A stretch of DNA of 64,000 nucleotides from Mucilaginibacter_A sp964244955 (GCA_964244955.1 CAXTKQ010000001.1:1-64000); one strand, 5' to 3'; shown: positions 52,900-62,371, counted from the stretch's first letter. Numbers and translations: made by a program. The notes: a model not told the origin generated them from the letters alone.

Positions 52900-55800
52900 T
52901 TACTTGCTCACCGCACCAATTTTTTGCAGCAGCTTCCGGTTTTCCCGCTTGTGCATAAAACTATACACCATTTTATAAATAATTGGTAAAAGAAGCAAGG
53001 TCAGGATGGTGGAAGTAACCAAACCGCCAATCACCACAATAGCCAAAGGTTTTTGCGTTTCGGAGCCGATGCCGGTAGAAATTGCAGCCGGCATTAAACC
53101 AATGGCGGCCATCAAAGCGGTCATCACCACAGGGCGTACACGGGACAGAACGCCGGTTAAAATAGCTTCATCTATTTGCACGCCTTCCAATATATTTTTG
53201 CGGAAAACCGAGATCAGGATTACACCATTTTGGATACAAACACCAAACAGCGCGATAAAACCGATACCTGCCGAAATACTGAAATTGGTATTGGTGATGT
53301 GCAAAGCCAAAATACCGCCGATCAAAGCAAAAGGCACGTTCAGGATTACCAATACGGCATCTTTTACATTGCCAAAAGTGGTAAACAGGATCAGAAAGAT
53401 CACCAATAAACAGATTGGGACAACATTGGCCAAAGTATGCGATGCGCGGATCTGGTTTTCAAACTCGCCGTTCCAGGTGGTGGTGTAGCCTTGGTCAAAT
53501 TTTACCGCCTGGTTTACTTTCTGCTGTGCTTCGGCAATGGTGCTTCCCAAATCGCGGCCACGTACCGAGAATTTTACGGCGATGTAACGCATGTTGTTGT
53601 CGCGGTAAATAAAGGCCGGGCCAGTCAACTTGGTAATTTGTGCAATTTCTTTGATAGCAATTTTAGAACCGTTTAAAGTTGGCACCATCAGGTTTTCAAT
53701 CTTTTCTTCGGTATCGCGGTAATCTTTTTGGTAGCGGATCCGAATGTCGAACTTCCTTTCGCCCTGGTACAAAGTGGTTGCCGCTTTTCCGCCGATTGCC
53801 ATCTCGATCACCGAGTTGGCATCGGCCGTAGAAATGCCATACAAAGCCATCTTGCTTTGGTCCAGTTCGATCCTAAATTCGGGCTGGCCCAAGTTTCTGA
53901 GTATTCCCAAATCTTCCACACCCTGAACTTTACTTAAAACGCGCATTACTTCATCGGCTTTTCCATCCAAAACTTTAAAATCGGTGCCGAAAATTTTTAC
54001 GGCCATTGAAGCCGGAACACCTGCCACCGCTTCGGCCACATTATCAATAATCGGCTGCGAATAGTTAAAGATAATTCCAGGAAATTGGCTCAGCTTTTTG
54101 TCCATCTGCGCAATCAGTTCTTCCTGGGTGATGTTTCGTTTCCACTCGTCTTTTGGCAAAAGATCAACCTGGATTTGCACGTTAAAAAAACCTTTCGGGT
54201 CGGTTCCGTCGTTCGTCCGGCCAACTTGCGACATGGTTTGTTTAACCTCTGGGAACGAACCCAAAATACTGCGCATCTTATTGGTGGTGCTGACGGAACT
54301 TTCCAGCGACGTACTCATTGGCAATTGTGCCGTAACCCACAATGCGCCTTCGTTTAACTGCGGCAAAAACTCCGTCCCTAATAATTTGGCCGAAGCAAAA
54401 GTAAGCGCCATAAAAACTAAAGCCACAATCAAGCTTAGCTTCTGGTTTTTGTAGGTGAAATTGAACATCTTGTGGATGCCGTTTTCAAAGAACAATACAA
54501 TCGGGTTGTGTTTTTCGCGAACGTTTTTTCGGAGTAAAATGCTGGATAACGCCGGAACTAAAGTCAACGTAAAAATCAAAGCGCCCAGCAAGGCAAAGCT
54601 CAACGTGTAGGCCAAAGGCGAGAACATTTTGCCTTCCACTTTTTGAAAAGCGAAAATTGGCATCAAACAGGTGAGGATGATGAGTTTGGAGAAGAAGATC
54701 GCTTTCCCCATTTCTGTACCCACATTTTTGAATAAGCCCAACTTGGCCAGCTTGTTAAATTTTTCCATGCCCACCTCTTTGGCCTTGTGGTCCAGCGCGA
54801 CGTAAATCCCCTCGACCATTACCACGGCCCCGTCTATGATGATCCCAAAATCAACCGCACCCATAGAAAGTAAATTGGCGCTCATGCCTTTCAGCCTCAA
54901 ACAAATAAAGGCGAACAATAAAGCTAAAGGAATAATGATGGCTACCGTTAGTGTGGTGCGCCAATCGGCCATAAACAAAAACACAATCACGGTTACCAGC
55001 ACAATCCCTTCGATCAAGTTATGGATAACGGTGTGCGTGGCAAAATCCATCAAAGTGGTACGATCATAAAAAACATCAATTTTGGTGTCTTTCGGCAGGA
55101 TATGGGCGTTCAAATCCTTTACTTTGTCCTTAATCCGTACCAAAACATCGGATGGGTTTTCGCCTTTGCGCATCACCACAATACCTTCAATGGCGTCGTT
55201 GTCTTTATCGCGCCCAACCTGGCCCAAGCGTGGCAACCCACTTTCGTGGATGTCGGCCACGTTTCGCGCTAAAATCGGTACGTTGTTTACGTTTTTGATG
55301 ATGATATTTTGGATCTCGCTGATGTTGTTGATCACTCCAATCCCCCTAACCACATAAGCCTGGTTGTTTTTTTCGATCACATCGCCGCCCACGTTAATAT
55401 TGCTGCGGTTAATGGCATTGTAAACATCTAAGGAAGTTAAGCCGTATTTTTGAAGCAGGGCAGGGTTTACGCTTACCTCAAAATCTTTTTCTTCCCCACC
55501 AAAACTGTTGACATCGGCAACACCGGGAATGGCCTTAAACTGGCGGTCTAAAACCCAATCCTGTATCTCGGTCAGGTCATGTATACTTCTGATCTTGCTT
55601 CTCAGTGTATAACGGAAAATTTCACCGGTTGGGCCGTACGGCGGTTCTACTTCCGGTTTTACGCCATCAGGCAAATCGGCATTCAGCAACCGGCTTAAAA
55701 CCTGCTGGCGCGCGAAGGCATCGTCCACATCGTCATCAAAAATAATGCGGACGTAAGACAAGCCGAAAGAAGAGGTGGTGCGCAGGTTGGATTTTTTCTG

Positions 55801-56037
55801 GACCGAATTCAGCACCGTTTCCATCGGGATGGTGATCATCCTTTCCACCTCTTCCGCACTACGGCCGGGCCATTGCGCAATGATGATGATCTGCGTGTTG
55901 GTTACATCGGGGAAAGTTTCGATCGGCGTATTCAGATAGCTCCAAACACCAAGCAGGGCAAGTACGCCCGTTAAAAAGAACACTAAAAAACGGTGCCTTA
56001 ACGAGAAGTAAATTATATTTTTAATGAAACTGTTCAT
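52900..56037 (-). CDS. czcA: CzcA/CusA-family heavy-metal RND efflux pump (copy 2)
   Basis: A 1045-residue RND exporter similar along its whole length to the pump at 44676-47828. The motif GAVDFGIIIDGAVVMVEG again fits divalent-cation export. Its upstream adaptor gene is 242 bp away, with an element pair in between, whereas the copy-1 operon is tightly spaced. A near-copy of the dispersed core (52987-52998) encodes Leu-Leu-Leu-Pro of the last helix; the same bases are found in the relic at 44536-44547. Confidence 0.93.
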   Translation of the reverse strand: MNSFIKNIIYFSLRHRFLVFFLTGVLALLGVWSYLNTPIETFPDVTNTQIIIIAQWPGRSAEEVERMITIPMETVLNSVQKKSNLRTTSSFGLSYVRIIFDDDVDDAFARQQVLSRLLNADLPDGVKPEVEPPYGPTGEIFRYTLRSKIRSIHDLTEIQDWVLDRQFKAIPGVADVNSFGGEEKDFEVSVNPALLQKYGLTSLDVYNAINRSNINVGGDVIEKNNQAYVVRGIGVINNISEIQNIIIKNVNNVPILARNVADIHESGLPRLGQVGRDKDNDAIEGIVVMRKGENPSDVLVRIKDKVKDLNAHILPKDTKIDVFYDRTTLMDFATHTVIHNLIEGIVLVTVIVFLFMADWRTTLTVAIIIPLALLFAFICLRLKGMSANLLSMGAVDFGIIIDGAVVMVEGIYVALDHKAKEVGMEKFNKLAKLGLFKNVGTEMGKAIFFSKLIILTCLMPIFAFQKVEGKMFSPLAYTLSFALLGALIFTLTLVPALSSILLRKNVREKHNPIVLFFENGIHKMFNFTYKNQKLSLIVALVFMALTFASAKLLGTEFLPQLNEGALWVTAQLPMSTSLESSVSTTNKMRSILGSFPEVKQTMSQVGRTNDGTDPKGFFNVQIQVDLLPKDEWKRNITQEELIAQMDKKLSQFPGIIFNYSQPIIDNVAEAVAGVPASMAVKIFGTDFKVLDGKADEVMRVLSKVQGVEDLGILRNLGQPEFRIELDQSKMALYGISTADANSVIEMAIGGKAATTLYQGERKFDIRIRYQKDYRDTEEKIENLMVPTLNGSKIAIKEIAQITKLTGPAFIYRDNNMRYIAVKFSVRGRDLGSTIAEAQQKVNQAVKFDQGYTTTWNGEFENQIRASHTLANVVPICLLVIFLILFTTFGNVKDAVLVILNVPFALIGGILALHITNTNFSISAGIGFIALFGVCIQNGVILISVFRKNILEGVQIDEAILTGVLSRVRPVVMTALMAAIGLMPAAISTGIGSETQKPLAIVVIGGLVTSTILTLLLLPIIYKMVYSFMHKRENRKLLQKIGAVSK
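52987..52998 (+). repeat. Near-exact core in the last codons of czcA copy 2
   Basis: TAAAAGAAGCAA, one change. The same word is conserved in the relic (44536-44547), so it predates the divergence of the two paralogues, or it is simply the LLLLP codons. Confidence 0.5.
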
Positions 56038-56142
56038 TGTTGGTTATGAGTTAAAATCGTTCTCTTTTTTTCGAAAATGGTTTCATTGCAATTTGTCTTG
56101 CAATTACTTAAGCCTGGTTAAATTTTGTCCTGTTTGTTTCCG

Positions 56143-56235
56143 ATGCTTCTTTTAGCACCTAAATTTTGAAATCCCGGTGCTTTGTTCTACCTGTGCCACT
56201 AATAGAAACCAATTTTATAGGCATAAAAGAAGCAT
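56143..56235. repeat. Outward-pointing element pair, 93 bp, inside the czc copy-2 operon
   Basis: Exact cores at 56143-56154 (minus) and 56224-56235 (plus) in the gap between czcB and czcA. The inner halves are TAAATTTTG and CCAATTTTATAGGCA. Confidence 0.85.
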
Positions 56236-56279
56236 GTTGATTTTATGGCAGAAATTTAAACTGGCCCTTGCTAAAGCTT

Positions 56280-57374
56280 TTATTCTTCCGTCAGCGCATC
56301 GTACAACAACAATTGGTTTTTAGAAACCAACAGTTCTCCAGCTTTCAATCCTGACGACAGGTAGCTCACGTTATCTACTGTTTTTATCACATTAACTTCG
56401 CGCACCTCTAATTCGCACTTGCTTTTGTAAACCACCACAAAGTTTTTGCTATCGTTAAAAATAATGGCAGAAGCCGGTACGGTTACTGATCGCGTTTGCT
56501 CGCTGTTGGTGATGACAACTGAAGTAAACATTTCCGGTTTCAGCAGCATGTTTGGGTTAGGCAGCGTGATTTTTACTTTCATCACTTTGTTGTCCGGGTC
56601 CAACACTGAACTTACTTCGTTTACTTTGCCCGGAAAAATTTTGCCCGGATAAGCAAGCGTAGATACTTTGGCTGCATAACCTTGTTTTACTTTAGAAATA
56701 TCACTTTCAAAAACGTTGGCCCAGATCCAAACATCTTTCATATCCGAAATGGTGAACATACTGGCCGCATTGTCCTGCCGGATAAAGCTTCCGGGCGTAA
56801 CGGTTTTTTCTACAATATAACCGCCTTCTGATGCTTTGATTACATATTGGCCGCTTGCGCTCGTGTTGCCACGGCCGTTAATAGAAAGTTGTTCCTGGAT
56901 TTTCGTGCTGGCGGCCTGGGCTTTGTTGTAGTTTTCTTTGGCTTCGGTATAATCTCGCTCACTGGAAATACCGTTTTTATACAGGTATTCTGTTTGCGCC
57001 AACTGGCGTTTGGCAATAGCAAGGTCAGAATTTGTGGCCGATAAATCGGTATAGCTGCCTGCCACGTCTGCACTTCGCATCACGGCCAAAACCTGGCCTT
57101 TGCTTACTTTATCGCCCAAAGAAACCCTGACGTCTGTAACTTGCCCGCTGGAAAAAGGATAAACTTTGACTACGCGGTTTTCATCAAAAGAAACCTCTCC
57201 GGATAGTGTAAGCTCATCTTGCATATTGGTTGTTTTAACCGTATCAATACTGATGATCTTGGCCAAAGAATCGGTGATGCAAACCGCTTTTTTTTGTGCC
57301 ACTTCTTCTTTTTTATGTTCGCAGGAAGTTAAAAACACCAATACGGAGAAACCGGCTATTAATTCTCTTTTCAT
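56280..57374 (-). CDS. czcB: CzcB/CusB-family periplasmic adaptor, copy 2
   Basis: A 364-residue lipoprotein adaptor (lipobox FLTSC, Cys18, followed by EHKKEE). Lipoyl-like halves (RVSLGDKVSKGQVLAVMRSA and YVIKASEGGYIVEKTVTPG), a helical hairpin (AKRQLAQTEYLYKNGISSER) and the beta-barrel are visible. It is preceded by czcC at 25 bases. A hairpin-forming element pair, not a short spacer, separates it from its pump gene. Confidence 0.9.
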   Translation of the reverse strand: MKRELIAGFSVLVFLTSCEHKKEEVAQKKAVCITDSLAKIISIDTVKTTNMQDELTLSGEVSFDENRVVKVYPFSSGQVTDVRVSLGDKVSKGQVLAVMRSADVAGSYTDLSATNSDLAIAKRQLAQTEYLYKNGISSERDYTEAKENYNKAQAASTKIQEQLSINGRGNTSASGQYVIKASEGGYIVEKTVTPGSFIRQDNAASMFTISDMKDVWIWANVFESDISKVKQGYAAKVSTLAYPGKIFPGKVNEVSSVLDPDNKVMKVKITLPNPNMLLKPEMFTSVVITNSEQTRSVTVPASAIIFNDSKNFVVVYKSKCELEVREVNVIKTVDNVSYLSSGLKAGELLVSKNQLLLYDALTEE

Positions 57375-57398
57375 TTTTTATCGAGTAGGGTTATTTTT

Positions 57399-58670
57399 TT
57401 AAGGGTTGATTACGGTAGAGCCAACATTAAAGTTAAGGTCGGCAATGGCTTTTTGCAGGTTGTATTCCTGCTGGATCACTTTCAGTTTGGTGTCTTTGTA
57501 CGATTCAAAAAAGTCAACAAATTCAACCAAACCCATTTGTCTCGAACGGTAAGCCTGAACCACGTTTCCAAACAACTTATCGTAAGTGTTATAAAACGCT
57601 AAGTTATTTTTAGAGAACAATTGCAGGCTTAAATTATATTGTTCTACAGCCGTTACCACATCATTGCGTACTTGCAGGTCGCTGTTTTTAAGCACATTTT
57701 CCTGGTTTTGGATATTAAATTTTGCCGATTTGATATTGCCCTGGTTGCGGTTGAAAAACGGCAGCGGCAGGCTGATGGCCAAACCATAATAATTGGGCAC
57801 GTAGTTACTGGCGCGGTCATAATCCACACCAATAGAAACATCAGGCACGGCAAGTGCTTTTTGGTACGATAAATTATGGCCGGCCTGTGCCAAAGCAAAT
57901 TTGCTGGCCTGGTAATCGCCGCGGTTTGCCTTGGCCGTATCAATCAAAGCATTGATGTTTAACGAAACAGGGGTGGTGGTTGGCGTGCTGATATCCGGTA
58001 CGATAAACGTGGTTTCCTTAACCACCAGCAAGGTTTTCAAGTCGTTCTCCAACTCGTTGATCTGGCGTACATTCTCCACCAAATCATTTTCCAAACCAAA
58101 AGCAACGGCTTGAAGGCGAACGACATCCCGCAAAGAAGAATTGCCAACGCTGTATTGGGTACTAATGGCTTTGACCAAATTATTGGAAGAAGCGATTTCG
58201 TACTGAAAAATGCGGTTTTGTTCGATCAGGTTGTGCAATTGGGCAAAATCAACTTGCATGTTGTAGCGCAGGTTGCGCAGCAAATCATTAAACTGGGCTT
58301 GCTGTATGCTGGCATCGTCTTGCGCCACTTTTATTTGCTTGCCCCTTTTGCCTGCCGTTAAAAATACCTGGCTGATCTGTGCGAAAAGTTGTCCGTTGCC
58401 GTTCGAGTGGTTAAAAAACCCCAATCCCCGGGAATACAAGTTTTGGTCGGTGCTTAAAGCCGGGTTGTCCCAAAGCCGGGCCTGCTGGATCAGTGCTTTG
58501 CTGGCATCCACATTGTACCGCTGCGCAATCAGGCTAAAGTTGTTTACCAGGAACCTTTTTTCGGCATCCTGAAATTTTAAGGTTAAAGTATCGGTTTGGT
58601 TTTGGGCATAAAGTGCTGCAGATAATGCCATAGCGGCAACTAAACTAACAGCAAATTTTAGTTTAAACAT
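57399..58670 (-). CDS. czcC: CzcC/TolC-family outer-membrane efflux channel, copy 2
   Basis: A 423-residue outer-membrane factor with signal peptide (FAVSLVAAMALSAALYA) and the helical repeat motifs QARLWDNPALSTDQN and PLPFFNRNQGNIKSAKFNIQ seen also in copy 1. It heads the copy-2 operon czcC-czcB-czcA, which continues to the regulator and kinase on the same strand. Confidence 0.92.
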   Translation of the reverse strand: MFKLKFAVSLVAAMALSAALYAQNQTDTLTLKFQDAEKRFLVNNFSLIAQRYNVDASKALIQQARLWDNPALSTDQNLYSRGLGFFNHSNGNGQLFAQISQVFLTAGKRGKQIKVAQDDASIQQAQFNDLLRNLRYNMQVDFAQLHNLIEQNRIFQYEIASSNNLVKAISTQYSVGNSSLRDVVRLQAVAFGLENDLVENVRQINELENDLKTLLVVKETTFIVPDISTPTTTPVSLNINALIDTAKANRGDYQASKFALAQAGHNLSYQKALAVPDVSIGVDYDRASNYVPNYYGLAISLPLPFFNRNQGNIKSAKFNIQNQENVLKNSDLQVRNDVVTAVEQYNLSLQLFSKNNLAFYNTYDKLFGNVVQAYRSRQMGLVEFVDFFESYKDTKLKVIQQEYNLQKAIADLNFNVGSTVINP

Positions 58671-59001
58671 AGGTAGTAACTCAGATTATTTTTAGTTAAC
58701 TGTTTCGATGGATGTTCTTTCTACGTAAAAAGGATACGTACGGCTTGTTATTAATGTAAAATAACAGTTAGCAATTGCATACTGCCCGGATGCTTCTTTT
58801 AGCAGCATAATTTTAGCGGCATAAATTAAAGGTCGCAATTTTGTGTATTATTACGGCGAAAATAGCTATTATTCTAGTTTTCGTTTGCAACTTTATTGTT
58901 ATTAACCTGTTAAAAACATCGTTAAATTGCATGTAAACAACAAACTTTAAGCTGCAATTTATTTAAATACCTGTATTGTATATTTAGTAACCTAAAACAC
59001 C
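58671..59001. other. 331-bp divergent intergenic region between czcC copy 2 and glgB
   Basis: It must hold promoters for both directions, though no convincing promoter box is clear. One exact dispersed element lies at 58790-58814 (minus), followed by a second partial left half (AATTTTAGCGGCATAAATT, 58809-58827) that has lost its core. Nothing else is seen. Confidence 0.6.
58790..58814 (-). repeat. Dispersed element between divergent czcC and glgB
   Basis: Exact core ATGCTTCTTTTA at 58790-58801, spacer GCAGCA, TAATTTT. The next bases look like the inner half of a plus copy whose core has decayed, so this may be a broken pair. Confidence 0.75.
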
Positions 59002-61104
59002 ATGGCCAAAAAAGCAGTTTCCGCAACAGGTGAAGCAGTAAACAAAAATACTTCGCCCAAAGAAAAAAAAGTGCCGGCCACTAAAAAAGATGTGGTAAAA
59101 GAAGCATCAACACGCACTAAAAAAATTAACGGTACGGAAGCCGCTGTTTTGGAAACCAGCCCTGCCGAAACAGAAACCAGCCAAGCCATCAGCTTAAACC
59201 CAGTTGAAGTTTACAGCCGCTTTACCGATTTTGATATTAGTTTGTTTAAAGGCGGCAAGCATTACCGTTTGTACGAACTGTTTGGTTCGCACACGACGGA
59301 ACATAAAGGTGTAACCGGAACATATTTTGCCGTTTGGGCACCCAATGCAGAAAAAGTTGCCGTCATGGGCGATTTTAACGGTTGGGACAAACACAGCCAT
59401 CCGCTTTTTGTGCGTTGGGACGGTTCCGGTATTTGGGAAGGTTTTATCCCGTACGTGGGCGATGGCGCAATTTATAAATATGCCATCCGCTCTTTTTATG
59501 GCGAAGAACTGGAAAAAGGCGATCCGTTTGCTTTGCGCTGGGAAGAACCGCCGCGTACAGCTTCCATCGTAACGCATACTTATTTTGAATGGAAAGATTC
59601 GGATTGGATGAAAACGCGCCATCAGCATAATGCGTTAACCAGCCCGTACTCCGTTTACGAGGTGCATTTTGGTTCCTGGGCGCGCAACCCAAAAAAACCT
59701 GAACAGTTTTTAGGCTATCGCGAAATGGCCGACGTGATGGTGAAATACGTAAAAGACATGGGTTTTACCCACGTGGAGTTTATGCCGCTGGCCGAGCATC
59801 CGTATTATCCAAGCTGGGGCTATCAAATTACTGGTTATTTTGCGGCCAGTACGCGTTACGGTTCCCCGCAGGACTTAATGTTTTTAGTTGATCAATTTCA
59901 TGAAGCCGGGATTGGTGTGATAATGGATTGGGTGCCTTCTCATTTTCCGGGCGATGCACACGGCCTTTTCCGTTTCGATGGCACCAGTTTGTACGAGCAT
60001 GAAGATCCGCGTAAAGGCTTCCATCCCGATTGGAAATCCTACATTTTTAATTACGGCAGAAACGAGGTTAAATCTTTTCTGATTAGCAACGCCTTGTTTT
60101 GGCTGGACCGTTACCACATTGACGGTTTGCGGGTTGATGCCGTAGCTTCCATGTTGTATTTAGATTATTCGCGCGAGGCAGGCGGGTGGGAGCCAAACAT
60201 TTACGGAGGCAACGAAAACCTGGAAGCCATCCAGTTTTTGCGCGAATTTAACGAAGCGGTTTACGGCAATTATGCCGATGTGCAAACCATTGCCGAAGAA
60301 TCTACTTCGTTTCCTGGCGTAAGCAAACCAACTTATTTGGGCGGTTTGGGTTTTGGCATGAAATGGATGATGGGCTGGATGCACGATACCATCAAGTATT
60401 TTCAGGAAGACCCGATCAACCGGAAATATCATCACCAGCAAATCACTTTCAGCTTGCTGTATGTTTTTACCGAAAATTTTATGTTGCCGCTTTCGCATGA
60501 TGAAATTGTTTACGGCAAGCATTCTATGATCAATAAAATGCCGGGAGACGAATGGCAGAAGTTTGCCAATTTGCGCGCATTGTACAGCTACATGTTCACG
60601 CATCCGGGAGCAAAACTGCTGTTTATGGGCGATGAGTTTGCGCAATCAGCAGAATGGGCTTTTGGCAAATCGTTGGACTGGCATTTGCTGCAATACCGGC
60701 CGCACCAAGGCATGCAAGATTTGGTGAAAGCGTTGAACCAACTGTACAAAACCGAACCGGCTTTGTACGAAAAAGCTTTTACGGGCGAAGGTTTTGAGTG
60801 GATTGATGACGGCAACGCTACGGATTCTGTGCTGCTTTACATCCGAAAAGGGAACGACCCGAAAGATGATTTGGTGGTGGCCTTAAATTTAACGCCGGTT
60901 GTGCGCACCGGTTTTCGTATCGGCGTTCCTGCTGCCGGAACGTGGAAAGAAATTTTTAATTCCGATGATTTGGATTTTTGGGGAAGCGGGATTGTCAACC
61001 CAAAACCTTTAAAATCGGAAGACGTTGCATGGAATTATCGAAACCAATCGGTGCAATTAACCTTGCCGCCTTTAAGCGTTTCGGTATTAAAAAAGGTTGG
61101 ATAA
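59002..61104 (+). CDS. glgB: 1,4-alpha-glucan branching enzyme GlgB
   Basis: A 700-residue GH13 enzyme making alpha-1,6 branches in glycogen. A Lys/Ala/Thr/Glu-rich, probably disordered N-terminal tail of about 65 residues precedes a CBM48 domain (GVTGTYFAVWAPNAEKVAVM), then the catalytic barrel with DWVPSHFP, the nucleophile in DGLRVDAVA (Asp379), the acid/base Glu in TIAEEST and LSHDEIVYGK, and a C-terminal beta domain. An exact 12-mer copy lies in the codons of the low-complexity tail (59096-59107). The stop codon is part of a type B core. Confidence 0.95.
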   Translation: MAKKAVSATGEAVNKNTSPKEKKVPATKKDVVKEASTRTKKINGTEAAVLETSPAETETSQAISLNPVEVYSRFTDFDISLFKGGKHYRLYELFGSHTTEHKGVTGTYFAVWAPNAEKVAVMGDFNGWDKHSHPLFVRWDGSGIWEGFIPYVGDGAIYKYAIRSFYGEELEKGDPFALRWEEPPRTASIVTHTYFEWKDSDWMKTRHQHNALTSPYSVYEVHFGSWARNPKKPEQFLGYREMADVMVKYVKDMGFTHVEFMPLAEHPYYPSWGYQITGYFAASTRYGSPQDLMFLVDQFHEAGIGVIMDWVPSHFPGDAHGLFRFDGTSLYEHEDPRKGFHPDWKSYIFNYGRNEVKSFLISNALFWLDRYHIDGLRVDAVASMLYLDYSREAGGWEPNIYGGNENLEAIQFLREFNEAVYGNYADVQTIAEESTSFPGVSKPTYLGGLGFGMKWMMGWMHDTIKYFQEDPINRKYHHQQITFSLLYVFTENFMLPLSHDEIVYGKHSMINKMPGDEWQKFANLRALYSYMFTHPGAKLLFMGDEFAQSAEWAFGKSLDWHLLQYRPHQGMQDLVKALNQLYKTEPALYEKAFTGEGFEWIDDGNATDSVLLYIRKGNDPKDDLVVALNLTPVVRTGFRIGVPAAGTWKEIFNSDDLDFWGSGIVNPKPLKSEDVAWNYRNQSVQLTLPPLSVSVLKKVG
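59096..59107 (+). repeat. Exact 12-mer core in the glgB N-terminal tail
   Basis: TAAAAGAAGCAT, coding Val-Lys-Glu-Ala-Ser. It is preceded by ACTAAAAAAGATGTGG, which fits the full element only loosely. Confidence 0.6.
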
Positions 61105-61114
61105 AAACAGTATC
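61102..61114 (+). repeat. Type B core at the glgB stop
   Basis: TAAAAACAGTATC, whose first three bases are the glgB stop codon. No left half is present. Confidence 0.55.
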
Positions 61115-61129
61115 AATTTAAATTTACAT

Positions 61130-61152
61130 AAGCCGGTTTAGCAAGCCGGCTT
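61130..61152 (+). terminator. Hairpin terminator after glgB
   Basis: AAGCCGG (61130-61136) pairs with CCGGCTT (61146-61152), followed by TTTTG. Confidence 0.75.
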
Positions 61153-61159
61153 TTTGCTG

Positions 61160-61263
61160 ATGCTTCTTTTAGCACATAAAAATTATAGTTTATTGTTGAT
61201 GGTTCATCGTTGATAGTTAATGGTTCATTGTTGACACCAAATTTATAGTGCTAAAAGAAGCAT
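61160..61263. repeat. Outward-pointing element pair, 104 bp, between glgB and the GH18 gene
   Basis: Exact cores at 61160-61171 (minus) and 61252-61263 (plus), with inner halves TAAAAATTAT and CACCAAATTTATAG. The loop contains two direct copies of ATGGTTCATYGTTGA. Confidence 0.85.
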
Positions 61264-61316
61264 TGGTGTTTTTAAAAAAAGCTTAAACCACCTTATCATA
61301 TAATTTATTAACAAAA

Positions 61317-62321
61317 ATGAAGATATTTAAAAACAAAGCTTTTTTAACATTTGCCTTTTTTATACTGCTTGCCACGGTTGGGTTTAAAAAAAACGATGTT
61401 AAAGCTGCGCCGGGTAACGACGGCAACAGAAAAAAATTTAGGGTAGTAGGTTATTTTCGGTATGAAGGCAATTTAAATGCCCAAGCCAGTGCCATCAGCT
61501 TCAATAGGCTCACCCATCTTAACGTGGCTTTTATCAACCCGGATAGCAATGGCATTTTTATGGTAAACGCAGATTTAAAAAAGGTGGCTGCAATGGCCCA
61601 TCGTCAAGGCGTACAAATTTTGGTTTCCATTGGCGGCGGCAACCCGCCTGCATATCTCAGTAAATTAATAAACCAGGCCAATCAGGCCACGCTGATAGCA
61701 AACCTTGTTGAGTTGACTACCAATAATAATTTGGACGGAATTGATGTTGACCTCGAAGGAAGTTTTGTAGATGAAAACTATGAATCATTTGTGGTTAACC
61801 TTGCTGCGGCACTTAAAGCCAAAAAGAAACTGATCACCGCTGCAGTTGCTACCGCTTATAAAGACAGGTACACAGACAAGGCATTGGCAAAGTATGATTT
61901 TATAAACGTGATGTCTTACGATAAAACAGGGCCCTGGAACCTGAATAATGCGGGCCAGCATGCTCCATATGATATGGCTGTTGCAGACTTGGCCTATTGG
62001 AATGATATCCGGATGATAGCTAAAGAGAAACTAAGCTTAGGCGTACCGTTTTATGGTTATGGTTTTGGCGCCAATGCCCCCGCTAGCCTTGCATTTAAAG
62101 ATATTATAACAGCTTACCCGGGAGCGGAGGACAAAGATGAAGTGGTTATAAACGGTGGCGGCACAATTTATTACAACGGCATCCCTACCATAAAAAGCAA
62201 AACCGAGCTGGCACTTGATAAAGCAGGCGGTATCATGATGTGGCAATTGCTTCAGGATGCCAGCGGGACTAATTCATTGCTTGGTACAATTAATACCGTA
62301 ATCAAAGCACGCAAAAAATGA
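61317..62321 (+). CDS. Secreted glycoside hydrolase family 18 protein (chitinase-like)
   Basis: A 334-residue GH18 barrel with an N-terminal signal segment (AFLTFAFFILLATVG). The catalytic signature DGIDVDLE is complete at residues 140-147 (Glu147 as acid), after the SIGGG strand motif; VMSYDKTGPWN and the late GIMMWQLLQD motif are also typical. It should cleave chitin or another GlcNAc polymer outside the cytoplasm. No chitin-binding module is present and no lipobox is seen. It is a single gene between an element pair and a convergent response-regulator gene. Confidence 0.88.
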   Translation: MKIFKNKAFLTFAFFILLATVGFKKNDVKAAPGNDGNRKKFRVVGYFRYEGNLNAQASAISFNRLTHLNVAFINPDSNGIFMVNADLKKVAAMAHRQGVQILVSIGGGNPPAYLSKLINQANQATLIANLVELTTNNNLDGIDVDLEGSFVDENYESFVVNLAAALKAKKKLITAAVATAYKDRYTDKALAKYDFINVMSYDKTGPWNLNNAGQHAPYDMAVADLAYWNDIRMIAKEKLSLGVPFYGYGFGANAPASLAFKDIITAYPGAEDKDEVVINGGGTIYYNGIPTIKSKTELALDKAGGIMMWQLLQDASGTNSLLGTINTVIKARKK

Positions 62322-62346
62322 TCAGTGAAAATAAACCAGTTTGCCA

Positions 62347-62371
62347 ATGCTTCTTTTATCGGGTAAATTTT
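62347..62371 (-). repeat. Dispersed element between convergent GH18 and regulator genes
   Basis: Exact core ATGCTTCTTTTA (62347-62358), spacer TCGGG, TAAATTTTA. Its inner half overlaps the stop codon of the convergent regulator gene. Confidence 0.75.

Noticed and set aside
23750..61263. CRISPR array or tandem repeat array
   Set aside because: The repeats are scattered over the whole window in both orientations with irregular spacing, and no cas genes are present.
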